From Ruthenibacterium avium (lineage in GTDB: Bacteria > Bacillota > Clostridia > Oscillospirales > Ruminococcaceae), in contig DWYA01000053.1 of NCBI GenBank assembly GCA_019118905.1, forward strand, positions 1 to 48,728: 48,728 nt of DNA, written 5' to 3'. Under the pieces are notes generated by a model that was given only the letters and a program-made list of their open reading frames with translations, was not told where the DNA came from and ran no database searches. The translations under genes and the position numbers were made by a program. How positions within the stretch are numbered: position 1 is the stretch's first letter; each line of letters begins with the position of its first letter. This document shows, piece after piece, positions 26,459 to 35,787 of this stretch.

Positions 26459-27175
26459 TTATCCGCGCCCTATTTCAAATTCCATCAGCTCTTGGTCTAT
26501 CTCAAAGCCGAGCCGTCCATAAAATGCCGCCAGCGGCGGCTTGCAAATCAAGTAAACTTCACGCGGCGAAAGTGCGGCACACAGCGCTGTTACAAGTGCC
26601 GAAGCACAGCCCTGCCGCCGGTGTGCTTCCTGCGTGGCCACGCCGCTGAGATACGCCGCACGCTCTGTCACGGCATATGCGCCCGCCGTCGCGTAAGCTG
26701 CGCCATCGCGCTCACAGGTGTAAACCAAGGCTGCGCCGCGGTTGACACGGCGGCACACATCGGCATAGTACGCCTGTGGATCTGCGTCCAGCAGACCGCT
26801 TTGGCTCAAGCGCCAAAGGCTCGGCGCGGCACAAAACCCTACGGGCTGCAAGCACTTTTCCACCTTGCCGTTCCATCGCATGGAAAGGCGCTTTTTGGCG
26901 CTTTCCTGCGCCTCTGCTTCTTCACACAAAAGCGTTGCCGCCCCGCTCATGCGCAGAAAGGTTTTGATTTCCTGTAAATCCGAAACCTCGCCGCACAGCA
27001 GCGCACCCGCGCCCTGAACCATCAGCAGTGCCGTATCGTCCACGGCGTAGAACGCGCAGTCGAGCGCATCGCCGCCATAACACTCCCACGCGGCGGCCAC
27101 GCGCACCGATAAGCACCCCGCCGCTTTGCTCCAGCGCTCCAAAAGCGGCTCATATTCTGTCATGCGCCGAATCAA
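26459..27175 (-). CDS. GNAT-family N-acetyltransferase
   Basis: A 238-residue protein with a degenerate N-terminal half and a C-terminal acetyltransferase domain at about 125-225: GVATQEAHRRQGCASALVTAL is the acetyl-CoA loop and LAAFYGRLGFEID the last strand. The start given is a TTG at 27175 overlapping the murD stop (TTGA); an ATG four codons later is also possible and neither has a strong Shine-Dalgarno. The substrate is unknown. Being coupled to murD suggests co-expression with cell-wall synthesis but does not prove a shared role. Confidence 0.8.
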   Translation of the reverse strand: MIRRMTEYEPLLERWSKAAGCLSVRVAAAWECYGGDALDCAFYAVDDTALLMVQGAGALLCGEVSDLQEIKTFLRMSGAATLLCEEAEAQESAKKRLSMRWNGKVEKCLQPVGFCAAPSLWRLSQSGLLDADPQAYYADVCRRVNRGAALVYTCERDGAAYATAGAYAVTERAAYLSGVATQEAHRRQGCASALVTALCAALSPREVYLICKPPLAAFYGRLGFEIDQELMEFEIGRG

Positions 27176-28566
27176 AGGCGCTTTACCAACTCTTTATAGT
27201 GACGGCCGCGCGCTTCAAAGTTCGGGTAGCTGTCAAAGCTGGCACACGCGGGCGACAGCGACACAATATCGCCGGGCTTTGCCGTTTCATAGGCAAGCTG
27301 GACGGCTTGTTCCATATCGGAAGCACGCAGAATTTGCAGCCCGGAAGATGCAAAATCCGGGTGTTCGCGCACGGCATCCTCAATTTTTTGCGCCGTTGCA
27401 CCGGTCAAAATCAACACCTTGACATGTTTCAACAGTTCCGGCGCAAGCGGTGCAAAACTGATGCCCTTATCCGAGCCGCCCGCAATGATAATCATTTTCT
27501 GGTCGAATGCACGCAGACCGGCAATGACGCGCGTCGGGCTTGTGGCGATGGAATCGTTGAACCACTGCACACCGTTCAGCGTGCGCACCGGCTCAATGCG
27601 ATGCTCCACCCCTTGGAAAGTGCTTGCCACAGCGTGGATGTCGGAAGCATCCACTTCATCCCACACGGCGGCGGCAGCGGCCAGCACATTTTCCAAATTG
27701 TGTTCGCCGCGCAAAGCTACCTCGCTTTTGTGGAGAATCGGCGTTACAGTACCGCCTTTTGCCATGCACAACATGCCGTCAGCACGCAAAAACGCCCCGT
27801 TCTCCACTTCGGAAAAGCGGGTAAACCAGCAATAACTGCCTTTCACGTCCTGCGCCATGGCGCGGGTGACTTCGTTTTCATAACCCAAAACCGCTTTATC
27901 CTGCGCCGTTTGGTACAAGAGGATATTGCGTTTTGCGTCGATATATTCCTGCATATCCTTGTGGTGGTCGAGGTGATTGGGCGTGACGTTTGTCACCACC
28001 GCAATTTCCGGCGACGTTCTCATGCTAATGAGCTGAAAGCTCGAAAGCTCCACCACGGCCATGTCATCCTCGGCAATGGTATCCACCACCGGCAGCAGTG
28101 CGCGGCCTAAGTTGCCGCCTAAATGCACGGTGCGCCCTGCATGTTTCAGCATTTCGGCAATCAGGGTTGTTGTGGTGGTTTTTCCGTCCGAACCCGTCAC
28201 CGCCACTTTGCGGCACGGACACAGCTCAAAAAACAGTTCCATTTCGCTGGTTACTTGCGCGCCCTGCACCTTTACCTCTTGAAGCTCCGGGGTGAAGTAT
28301 TCAAAGCCCGGTGTGCGCATAATCATGTCCTGACCGCGCAGCCCATCCAAATAGTTTTCGCCCAAAGAGAGCGTTACCCCCAGCTCTTTGAGCGTTTCGC
28401 CGTAAGGACCGAATGCCTCCAAGTTCGGCTTTTTGTCACACAAAGTGACAACCGCGCCCTTTTTGCAGAAAATTTCAATACACTCACGATGGCTTACGCC
28501 CGCGCCGATAAACGCAACACGCTTGCCCTTGATGCCTTCATAGAACGATGTTATTTTTTGATTCAT
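27172..28566 (-). CDS. murD: UDP-N-acetylmuramoyl-L-alanine:D-glutamate ligase
   Basis: Adds D-glutamate to UDP-MurNAc-L-Ala in cytoplasmic peptidoglycan precursor synthesis. It has 464 residues. The N-terminal dinucleotide-like fold VAFIGAGVSH binds the UDP part. The ATP loop is VTGSDGKTTTTTLIAEML (around 121-138). The Mur-ligase motif NVTPNHLDHH and the C-terminal AGGSDKGISF and VSLSPACASFDSY blocks are intact. The ATG follows GAGGGA. It stands alone rather than in a dcw cluster, heading a transcript with a GNAT gene, a methionine-gamma-lyase homologue and cysS. Confidence 0.95.
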   Translation of the reverse strand: MNQKITSFYEGIKGKRVAFIGAGVSHRECIEIFCKKGAVVTLCDKKPNLEAFGPYGETLKELGVTLSLGENYLDGLRGQDMIMRTPGFEYFTPELQEVKVQGAQVTSEMELFFELCPCRKVAVTGSDGKTTTTTLIAEMLKHAGRTVHLGGNLGRALLPVVDTIAEDDMAVVELSSFQLISMRTSPEIAVVTNVTPNHLDHHKDMQEYIDAKRNILLYQTAQDKAVLGYENEVTRAMAQDVKGSYCWFTRFSEVENGAFLRADGMLCMAKGGTVTPILHKSEVALRGEHNLENVLAAAAAVWDEVDASDIHAVASTFQGVEHRIEPVRTLNGVQWFNDSIATSPTRVIAGLRAFDQKMIIIAGGSDKGISFAPLAPELLKHVKVLILTGATAQKIEDAVREHPDFASSGLQILRASDMEQAVQLAYETAKPGDIVSLSPACASFDSYPNFEARGRHYKELVKRL

Positions 28567-28604
28567 ATAAAATCCCTCTTTTATCGCATTGCAAAGCTTT
28601 TAAT

Positions 28605-28632
28605 AGTATAGCATACTCCGTTTTGTTTTAAA
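28605..28632 (-). promoter_or_regulatory. Possible promoter for murD
   Basis: On minus, TTTAAA and TATACT (28605-28610) are 16 bases apart. The -10 is good and the -35 weak. The position, about 40 bases before the murD ATG and divergent from the glnN promoter, is appropriate. Confidence 0.4.
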
Positions 28633-28684
28633 AGGTGAAACGCCTCTGGATCTAAAAAAAACGCAAAAAACCTCATTTCCACGC

Positions 28685-28713
28685 TTGCCACGGCAAAGGC
28701 GGCATGTTACAAT
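28685..28713 (+). promoter_or_regulatory. Sigma-A promoter for glnN
   Basis: TTGCCA (28685-28690), a 17-base spacer and TACAAT (28708-28713) match the consensus 5/6 at each box. The predicted transcript starts near 28720, leaving a leader of about 58 bases before the TTG start. No riboswitch-like structure or obvious GlnR-type operator is visible. Confidence 0.8.
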
Positions 28714-28777
28714 AAAACCTGCAAAAGAACGCAATCGGCACACATTTGTGTATCACAGTTTTTGGGAGGGCAACAAC

Positions 28778-30868
28778 TTGGAAAACAAGGCATTTGAACA
28801 ATTCGGCAGCCATCTGTTTGACGACCGCACCATGCGCGAGCGTCTGCCGCTGGACGTGTACGACAGTATGCGCCGCATTCGTGATGAGGGCGAGGAATGG
28901 AACCCGAAGGTCGCGGACGTTGTGGCACAGGCCATGATGAAATGGGCTGTGGAGCTTGGCGCAACGCACTACACCCACTGGTTCAGCCCCATGACGGGCA
29001 TCGGCTCGGGCAAGCATGACAGCTTTATCGACGGCGTTGACAACGGTGAGCCGATTACACGCTTTTCCGGCAAAATGCTGACAAAGGGCGAAAGCGATGC
29101 TTCCAGCTTCCCCTCCGGCGGTCTGCGTGCCACATTTGAAGCGCGCGGCTATACTGCGTGGGACCCCACCTCCCCCGCTTTTGTGCTGGGTACCACCCTT
29201 TATATTCCCACGGCTTTCTGCGCTTACACCGGCGAAGCACTCGACCAGAAAACCCCCGTTCTGCGCAGTATGCAGGCGCTGAATAAACAAGCTCTGCGCG
29301 TGCTTCACGCTTTGGGCGAGACAGATGTTGTCAGCGTACAGCCGACCGTTGGCGCTGAGCAGGAATATTTCCTTGTGGCGAAAGAGCTGTTTGACCGCCG
29401 CCTCGATTTAAAAGTCGCGGGTCATACCCTTCTCGGCGCAAAGCCTCCGAAGGGTCAAGAGCTGGAGGACCACTACTACGGCTCCATTTCCGAGGTGGTA
29501 CGCGAATTTATGCGTGAGCTGGATGAGGAGCTTTGGCGCTTGGGCGTTCCCGCCAAAACAGAACACAATGAGGTAGCCCCCTCCCAGTTTGAGCTGGCAA
29601 ACGTATTTGCCACGGCCAATATTGCCTGCGACCACAACCAGATTACCATGGAATTGATGCGCAAGGTTGCTTTGCGCCACGGCTTCGCGTGCTTGCTGCA
29701 CGAAAAACCCTTTGCAGGGGTCAACGGCTCCGGCAAGCACAACAACTGGAGCATTGTGACAAACACAGGCAAAAACGTGCTGAACCCCATGGACAAACCC
29801 GAGGAAAACCTCGTGTTTCTCACCTTCCTGTGCGCCGTGCTGAAAGCCGTTGACCAATACGGCGATTTGCTGCGCCTGTCGGCCAGCTGCCCCGGCAACG
29901 AAGATCGTCTTGGCGGTAATGAAGCGCCGCCTGCCATCATCAGCGTGTTTTTGGGCAACGCACTCACGGATATGCTCAGCGATTTGGCGCATGGACAAAC
30001 CCTGTGCCGCAGCACCAAAGAGGAGCTTTTGTCCGACGTAAAGAGCCTGCCGCAGCTGCGCCGCGATGATTCGGACCGCAACCGCACTTCTCCGTTTGCT
30101 TTCACCGGCAACAAGTTTGAGTTCCGCATGGTTGGTTCCAGCCAGAGCATCGGCCTTGCCAACACCATCACCAATGCCATTGTGGCAGATGTTCTGCGCG
30201 AATTTGCCGACCGCTTGGAAAAAGCCGAAGATATGCGCGCTGCTGTTATGGAGATTATCAGCGACACTTGGAAAAACCATGGCCGCATTATCTTTAATGG
30301 CAACAACTATTCCGACGAATGGCGCGTGGAAGCGGAGCGCCGCGGCTTGCCCAACATCCGCGGCATGGTAGATGCAGCCGACAGCTATATTGCTCCGCGC
30401 AATGTAGCCATGTTTGAGCGCATGGGCGTGTTCAGTGCTTCGGAGTGCCATTCGCGTTACGAAATCACGCTGGAAACCTACGCCAAAAATATCCATATCG
30501 ACGCTTCTACCATGCTGGAAATGGTCAGCCGCAGTATTCTGCCTGCCAGCTATGAATATTTGAGCCGCGTGGGAAAATCCGAGTATTACGCCGAGAAAAA
30601 CGGCTTTGCATGTGCGAGCGCGAAGGCCGCTGTGCAAAAGCTGTGTGTCAGCATTGACGTTGCCGCCGGCGCAACCGAGGCACTGCGCCGTGAGCTGGAG
30701 CGCATTGACCGCACGGTCATGAGCGATAAACAACGCGCCGAGGCCTGCCGCCGTTTGGCAGAAAACGAAATGCGCGCTGTTCGTGAAGCCGCCGACAGCT
30801 TGGAGATGCAAATTCCCCAAACCTATTGGCCCATTCCCGATTACAGCACCCTGCTGTTTGACCTGTAA
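28778..30868 (+). CDS. glnN: Glutamine synthetase type III (GlnN)
   Basis: Makes glutamine from glutamate, ammonia and ATP. The large type III form (696 residues here) is typical of Bacteroides and gut Clostridia. The start is a TTG at 28778 behind a strong GGGAGGG; upstream frame extension to 28685 would run through the promoter. Conserved parts include THYTHWFSPMTG near the N-terminus, VGAEQEYFLV (metal and glutamate ligands), NEVAPSQFELANVF, GVNGSGKHNNWS (ATP/glutamate site) and GNEAPPAIISVFLG. It is monocistronic, ended by a strong terminator, with no nitrogen-regulator gene beside it. Confidence 0.97.
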   Translation: MENKAFEQFGSHLFDDRTMRERLPLDVYDSMRRIRDEGEEWNPKVADVVAQAMMKWAVELGATHYTHWFSPMTGIGSGKHDSFIDGVDNGEPITRFSGKMLTKGESDASSFPSGGLRATFEARGYTAWDPTSPAFVLGTTLYIPTAFCAYTGEALDQKTPVLRSMQALNKQALRVLHALGETDVVSVQPTVGAEQEYFLVAKELFDRRLDLKVAGHTLLGAKPPKGQELEDHYYGSISEVVREFMRELDEELWRLGVPAKTEHNEVAPSQFELANVFATANIACDHNQITMELMRKVALRHGFACLLHEKPFAGVNGSGKHNNWSIVTNTGKNVLNPMDKPEENLVFLTFLCAVLKAVDQYGDLLRLSASCPGNEDRLGGNEAPPAIISVFLGNALTDMLSDLAHGQTLCRSTKEELLSDVKSLPQLRRDDSDRNRTSPFAFTGNKFEFRMVGSSQSIGLANTITNAIVADVLREFADRLEKAEDMRAAVMEIISDTWKNHGRIIFNGNNYSDEWRVEAERRGLPNIRGMVDAADSYIAPRNVAMFERMGVFSASECHSRYEITLETYAKNIHIDASTMLEMVSRSILPASYEYLSRVGKSEYYAEKNGFACASAKAAVQKLCVSIDVAAGATEALRRELERIDRTVMSDKQRAEACRRLAENEMRAVREAADSLEMQIPQTYWPIPDYSTLLFDL

Positions 30869-30916
30869 GTCGTCAGGCGGTCTGCTTTTTCGGCACATAC
30901 AATCCAAATCGACCAA

Positions 30917-30950
30917 GGGAGCCGCGCAGATCTGCGCGGTTCCCTTTTTT
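30917..30950 (+). terminator. Terminator after glnN
   Basis: A 14-bp stem, including the perfect palindrome CCGCGCAGATCTGCGCGG, is followed by TTTTTT. It lies 48 bases after the glnN stop and about 43 before the next start, so the amidase gene probably needs its own promoter. Confidence 0.9.
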
Positions 30951-30992
30951 GCAAAATCAATTCTCTCTTTGTTTTCGGAAAGGAGCAAAACG

Positions 30993-31880
30993 ATGACTTC
31001 ACTGAAAGTTGCCCTGGTACAAAAAAGCGCTCCCAATCAAAGAAAAGAAAATCACCGCCGGATGCTGCAATTCATCCAAGAGGCCGCGGCCATGGGAGCT
31101 GATTTGGTGCTTTTTCCCGAAATGTGGTCAAACGGCTATGCCCCACCCTTTCCTGAAGCGTTTGAAGAGCCGCTCCACCCCGATTTTGAACAAGAGCGCC
31201 AAGCGTGGTTTGCCGATGCCGTAGAAATCGACAGTGATGATGTGAAGGAACTGCAAAACGCCGCCGTTCAATCTCACATTGGCGTTTGCGCAACGTTTCT
31301 TTGCCGCCATGAAGGCAAATTTCAAAACACCGCCGTTCTCATTGACCGAAGCGGCCACATCCTGTTAAACTACGCGAAAGTACATACCTGCGATTTTTCT
31401 CTGGAAGGATTGCTGAGTCATGGCACAGAGTTTTTTGTCTGTGATTTTGAGGGCGTCAAAATCGGGGTCATGATTTGTTATGACCGCGAATTCCCGGAAA
31501 GCGCCCGCGTGCTGATGCTGAAAGGGGCGGAAATCATTCTCGTTCCCAATGCCTGCGGTATGAACCCCGCAAGGCTGAATCAGCTCAATGCCCGCGCCTT
31601 TGAAAACATGGTGGGAATTGCCATGGCCAACTACCCGAGCAAGGGCTGGGGCGGCTCGTGCGCCTTTTCCCCTGTTGTTTTTGATGAGAACGGGAACAAC
31701 GTTGATAATGTACTTTTTCAAGCCGATGATGTGTCCGAAAAAATTCATCTTGTTGAATTTGACATGGAGGAAATACGCGACTATCGAAAACGGGAAACAT
31801 GGGGAAACGCCTACCGAAAGCCGGAAGCTTATACCGACCTTGTTTCCTTTACCGTACAGGAACCATTTATCCGAACATAA
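30993..31880 (+). CDS. Nitrilase-superfamily carbon-nitrogen hydrolase
   Basis: A 295-residue cytoplasmic amidase of the Glu-Lys-Cys family. The catalytic triad is readable: E43 in LFPEMWSNGY, K129 in NYAKVHTCDF and C162 in GVMICYDREFPESAR. The ATG at 30993 has AAGGAG eight bases upstream; the frame stays open far upstream through the glnN terminator, which is not coding. The closest functional guess is an omega-amidase or N-carbamoyl-type amidase, but the substrate is not determined by these motifs. It stands next to glnN, so a role in nitrogen recovery is plausible. Confidence 0.9.
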   Translation: MTSLKVALVQKSAPNQRKENHRRMLQFIQEAAAMGADLVLFPEMWSNGYAPPFPEAFEEPLHPDFEQERQAWFADAVEIDSDDVKELQNAAVQSHIGVCATFLCRHEGKFQNTAVLIDRSGHILLNYAKVHTCDFSLEGLLSHGTEFFVCDFEGVKIGVMICYDREFPESARVLMLKGAEIILVPNACGMNPARLNQLNARAFENMVGIAMANYPSKGWGGSCAFSPVVFDENGNNVDNVLFQADDVSEKIHLVEFDMEEIRDYRKRETWGNAYRKPEAYTDLVSFTVQEPFIRT

Positions 31881-31930
31881 AAAGCGAGCACCACCGCCGG
31901 AACAAATTCCACGCGGCAGGTGCTCGCTTT
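31881..31930. terminator. Convergent terminator between the amidase and nucleoside permease genes
   Basis: AAAGCGAGCACC (31881-31892) pairs with GGTGCTCGCTTT (31919-31930), a perfect 12-bp stem, with CCGC/GCGG pairing inside the 26-base loop. It lies between convergent genes. The plus side is followed by CATCTTTT and the minus side by TTATGTTC, so it could stop transcripts from both sides. Confidence 0.7.
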
Positions 31931-31977
31931 CATCTTTTATTGGTAACACAAAGAACAGTGCTGCCTATCTTACAGGC

Positions 31978-32937
31978 TCAGCGCTTGCCCTTGTCGTAAA
32001 TATCGCCGAGTGCACGCGGTGCCTGATTGTTCTTCGAGAAGAAAATCAGCAAGAGCAAAGTGAGCACATACGGCAAAATCATAATGAGGTCGGAATAGGT
32101 GCTGGGCATTCCCAGAACCTGCACAATTTTGTAGCCGCCCGAACGCGCAAATCCAAACAGCACACACGCCCAAAACGTGGGCAAAATCTTCCAGTTGCCG
32201 AAAATCAATGCGGCAATGGCCAAATAGCCGTATCCGGTATAGATGCTGGCAGAATAGCTGGAGTAAATGGAATACGCAAAGCAAATACCGCCTAAACCGG
32301 AGAGCGCGCCCGATATCGCAATTGCAATATAGCGAATTTTTGCCACATCCGCACCTGCTGCATCCACGGCATGAGGATTGTCGCCGCATGCACGCAAACG
32401 CATACCAAATGTTGTTTTGTACAACAGGTACCAAGCGGCAATCGCCACCACAATAATGATGAACTCATACGGATAAACATCCGTGAAAAACGCGCCCAAA
32501 ACAGGGATACTGCTCAAAACAGGAATGGTCACACGGTTGCTGACAGCAAGCACAAAGCGGTCGGAAGACGCGCCAAACACCTGAGCGTTAATCTGACTCG
32601 TTAAAAAGTCCGTCAGCGCCATGGCAATGATGTTCACCACAACACCGCTGATCACTTGGTTGGCCTTAAAGTGAATACACAAAACAGCGTGCAGCATAGC
32701 GTAAAGCGCACCGCCCAGCATCGAAATTGCAATTGCAAAATACATCGGTGCCTGGGAGGAAGCCGCAAACCAAGAGGAAGTAAACGCCACAAACAACGCG
32801 CCGAAAAAGCCGCCTGCTCCTAAAAAGCCTTCCAAAGCAAGGTTCGTCACGCCGCTTCGCTCGCTGTAAATACCGCCCACCGCAATAATGAACAGAGGCA
32901 GGGTAAACGACATACCGTCAATAATAATGCTATTCAC
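31978..32937 (-). CDS. Nucleoside-type ABC transporter permease 2 (NupC/YufQ-like)
   Basis: A 319-residue integral membrane protein of the BPD_transp_2 family with about eight to ten hydrophobic segments. It begins LPLFIIAVGGIYSERSGVTNLALEGFLGAGGFFGALF, the typical opening of the second permease of BMP/PnrA-linked nucleoside importers. RLRACGDNPHAVDAAG is the cytoplasmic loop that contacts the ATPase. It overlaps the first permease gene by 4 bp and ends the operon before the convergent terminator. Confidence 0.9.
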   Translation of the reverse strand: MNSIIIDGMSFTLPLFIIAVGGIYSERSGVTNLALEGFLGAGGFFGALFVAFTSSWFAASSQAPMYFAIAISMLGGALYAMLHAVLCIHFKANQVISGVVVNIIAMALTDFLTSQINAQVFGASSDRFVLAVSNRVTIPVLSSIPVLGAFFTDVYPYEFIIIVVAIAAWYLLYKTTFGMRLRACGDNPHAVDAAGADVAKIRYIAIAISGALSGLGGICFAYSIYSSYSASIYTGYGYLAIAALIFGNWKILPTFWACVLFGFARSGGYKIVQVLGMPSTYSDLIMILPYVLTLLLLIFFSKNNQAPRALGDIYDKGKR

Positions 32938-34112
32938 GACTGCCCCTCCTTTTGTTCATTTCCTTCTTTTTGCTCTTCTTTTTTCTGTTCCTCCAGCTCC
33001 ATGCGGCTGATGCGCAAGCGATGACGCACATAAGCGCCGCAAGCCGCAAACAGCAGCATCAGACCTGTAATAACCGAGCCGATTTCCTGATCAACTCCAA
33101 TCGACGAGCTCATATAGGTGCTGCCTTTTGTGATTACGGTAATCAGGAAAGAGGCAAACACAATGCCAATCGGATTGGAGTTGCCGAGCAGACTGATGGC
33201 GATCGAATCAAAACCGACCGTAGACAGCACGCGCGGCTGGATGGAACCGAGATATCCGAGATAGTAAGTCACGCCCGCCAAACCGGCCAAAGCGCCCGAA
33301 AGCATCATGGCAAAAAGAATGTTGCGGCGCACGTTAATACCCGCATATTTAGAAGCTTTTGCATTCAGGCCCACCGCTTTCAGCTCATAGCCGAACTTCG
33401 TGTGATGGATCAGATAGTGCATCGCGGCCACTACGATAATGGCGAGGACAAAGCCGAGCGGAATCACCGTTTTATACCCGGCAATCATCACATTTTGAAG
33501 CGTCAGGCGCGAAGCATCTGAAATGGCCTGCGACTGCCTTGTAAGAGGATTGATAAAAAACGTAAAAATAAAAAAGCTGAGAACGTACTGAAAAATATAG
33601 TTCAGCATAATGGAAGAAACGACTTCATTGATGTTGAACCGATACTTCAAATATCCAATCAGCGCACCCACCAGTGCACCCACCACAATACCGATCACGA
33701 TAACCAGGGGTTTTGCCACCACTGCCGGGAGCGGAGAATAACCCACCGTAACCATTGCCACAAAACCGGCCATCAGCATTTGTCCAGAAACACCAATATT
33801 AAATAAACCTGCTTTAAATGCCACAGCCACCGACAAGGCCGCAAACAGCATGGGCGTCCAGTTGTCGAGGTAGCCCATGAAATCGGTAAACATTCCTTTA
33901 CCGCCCGCATAATTTGCCTTTGCCGTAATACCGCATCCCTGCAAAAACGCATTGAACGCCTGTAAAGGATTTTTCCCGAGAATCAGAAAAATCACCGCAC
34001 CCGCCAAAAGGCCGAACAATACTTCTAAGAGCGGAACGGTAATATTTTGGCGCTTTTCATCGCCCATCACCGCCAATAACGCGGCTTTCCAGTGATTGCT
34101 CTTCTTTTTCAT
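32934..34112 (-). CDS. Nucleoside-type ABC transporter permease 1 (NupB/YufP-like)
   Basis: A 392-residue multi-spanning permease of the same family. LLEVLFGLLAGAVIFLILGKNPLQAF opens the membrane region; FNIGVSGQMLMAGFVA and YELKAVGLNAKASKYAGINV are the conserved periplasm-facing and coupling-loop segments. The last 25 residues are a Glu/Lys-rich cytoplasmic tail (about half Glu). It overlaps both neighbours by 4 bp, so ATPase and the two permeases are coupled. Confidence 0.9.
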   Translation of the reverse strand: MKKKSNHWKAALLAVMGDEKRQNITVPLLEVLFGLLAGAVIFLILGKNPLQAFNAFLQGCGITAKANYAGGKGMFTDFMGYLDNWTPMLFAALSVAVAFKAGLFNIGVSGQMLMAGFVAMVTVGYSPLPAVVAKPLVIVIGIVVGALVGALIGYLKYRFNINEVVSSIMLNYIFQYVLSFFIFTFFINPLTRQSQAISDASRLTLQNVMIAGYKTVIPLGFVLAIIVVAAMHYLIHHTKFGYELKAVGLNAKASKYAGINVRRNILFAMMLSGALAGLAGVTYYLGYLGSIQPRVLSTVGFDSIAISLLGNSNPIGIVFASFLITVITKGSTYMSSSIGVDQEIGSVITGLMLLFAACGAYVRHRLRISRMELEEQKKEEQKEGNEQKEGQS

Positions 34113-35635
34113 GTCGTAACACCCATCATATAATTGCCCACCTGATTGACCGTCAGGCTTTCTGCCGGGGCAGTTTTCAAAAGCTCGCCGCTGTAAATAA
34201 CGCCGATGGTATCTGCCAGCTTCATTACTTCTTCGAGTTCTAACGAAATCAGCAAAATTGCTTTTCCTTTGCTGCGCTGTTCCAAAATTTGACGATGAAT
34301 ATTTTCAATCGCGCCGATATCAAGGCCGCGCGTTGGCTGGACAAACAAAATCACTTTCGCATTTTGGTCGATTTCGCGCGCAATGATCGCTTTTTGCTGA
34401 TTGCCGCCGCTCATGGAGCGCACAATGGTGTCGCAGCCCTGGCCGCACCGAATGTCATACTGCTTAATCAGCTCACTGCTTTTTTTATCAAATTGATCGC
34501 GCTTTAACCAGCCGTGAATACAATAGGGCGGCTTATAATAATTTTTCAAAAGCAAATTTTCCGACAGCGTAAAGTCCATTACCATACCGGTTGCATGGCG
34601 GTCGGCTGGGATATACGCCACGCCCGATTCATTGCGCTTGCGAATGGGCATTTGCGTAATGTCTTGCCCCGCGAGATAAATTTTACCGCCTGCCGCTTTC
34701 ACCATTCCTGCAATGGCGTCCGCCAATTCTTCCTGTCCGTTGCCGGATACGCCCGCCACGGCAAAGATTTCACCTTCTCGAATGGAGAAGGAAACATCTT
34801 TCACCACGGGGAAGCCCGCTGCATTCTTTACCGTCAGGTTTTCCACGCGCAAAACTTCTTTTCCCAGAGAAGCAGGCTCCTTTTCCATCTCTTCCGATAC
34901 TTCGCGCCCCACCATCATATATGCCATATCATGGGTGCTGGTAGTTGCCACATCGCACTCGCTCACCAGCTTGCCGCGGCACAGCACTGCACAGCGGTCA
35001 GCCACCTGCTTGATTTCCTCCAGCTTGTGGGTAATCAAAATGATCGTCTTTCCGGCATCGCGCAGATTGCGAATGACTTGCAAAAGCGACTCAATCTCCT
35101 GCGGTGTCAGCATGGCGGTCGGCTCGTCAAAAATCATAATTTCCGCTTCGCGGTACAGCATTTTTAAAATTTCTACACGCTGCTGCACCGAAACGCTTAA
35201 ATCTTCAATTTTGGCCGTGGGTTCTACTTCCAAACCATAGCGCTTGGACAACTCTGCAATTTTTTGGTTGGTTCCCTTAATATCCACCGTGGGGAAAATG
35301 CCGGCAACACGTTTTTTCGGCTCCATGCCAAGCACAATGTTTTCTGTAACGGTAAAGTTTTCCACCAGCTTAAAATGCTGATGCACCATGCCAATGTTCA
35401 GCTTTGTTGCATGGCTGGGCGAAGTAATCCGAACCTTTTCGCCCCGAATGAAAATTTCCCCTTCGTCCGGCTCATACATGCCAAATAAAATGCTCATTAA
35501 GGTCGATTTTCCCGCACCGTTTTCTCCCAAGAGCGCAAAAATCTCGCCTTTTTGAATGGTCAAACTCACATCGTCATTGGCAACAATGCCGGGAAAGCGC
35601 TTTGTAATGTGCCGAAGCTCGATGATGGGCTTCAT
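34109..35635 (-). CDS. Nucleoside-type ABC transporter ATP-binding protein (NupA/YufO-like)
   Basis: A 508-residue tandem ATPase. The first domain has Walker A GENGAGKST (near 37-45) and a variant signature DLSVSVQQRVEI followed by MIFDEPTAMLTP. The second domain is degenerate at its P-loop (GVSGNGQEE), but has SGGNQQKAIIAREI and VQPTRGLDIGAI, as is usual for the RbsA/YufO family. The ATG at 35635 follows AGGAGG; the 14 codons of open frame upstream are not supported. It powers the two permeases encoded directly downstream. Confidence 0.92.
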   Translation of the reverse strand: MKPIIELRHITKRFPGIVANDDVSLTIQKGEIFALLGENGAGKSTLMSILFGMYEPDEGEIFIRGEKVRITSPSHATKLNIGMVHQHFKLVENFTVTENIVLGMEPKKRVAGIFPTVDIKGTNQKIAELSKRYGLEVEPTAKIEDLSVSVQQRVEILKMLYREAEIMIFDEPTAMLTPQEIESLLQVIRNLRDAGKTIILITHKLEEIKQVADRCAVLCRGKLVSECDVATTSTHDMAYMMVGREVSEEMEKEPASLGKEVLRVENLTVKNAAGFPVVKDVSFSIREGEIFAVAGVSGNGQEELADAIAGMVKAAGGKIYLAGQDITQMPIRKRNESGVAYIPADRHATGMVMDFTLSENLLLKNYYKPPYCIHGWLKRDQFDKKSSELIKQYDIRCGQGCDTIVRSMSGGNQQKAIIAREIDQNAKVILFVQPTRGLDIGAIENIHRQILEQRSKGKAILLISLELEEVMKLADTIGVIYSGELLKTAPAESLTVNQVGNYMMGVTT

Positions 35636-35704
35636 GGTGTTGCCTCCTTTAGCAAATGAAATTGGAAAACGCCGCAAACAGCGTGCAGCAAACGGCCGCC
35701 ATAT

Positions 35705-35733
35705 AAAAAAGGGGAACGCTCGCGTTCCCCTTT
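35705..35733 (-). terminator. Intercistronic terminator between the BMP lipoprotein and ATPase genes
   Basis: AAAGGGGAACG and CGTTCCCCTTT make an 11-bp stem with a 4-base loop, followed on minus by a T-rich tract. It lies 55 bases after the lipoprotein stop and 70 before the ATPase start. Partial termination here would give more binding protein than transporter, a common design in ABC operons. Confidence 0.75.
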
Positions 35734-35787
35734 CCTCATTGCCCCTTCAGCAGTGTGCAGTCAAAGCCCGCACGCTGACTTTCAGCA

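Noticed and set aside
29408..31036. 542-codon minus-strand open frame opposite glnN
   Set aside because: It runs through the glnN terminator and coding region; glnN has all family motifs, so this frame is a shadow.
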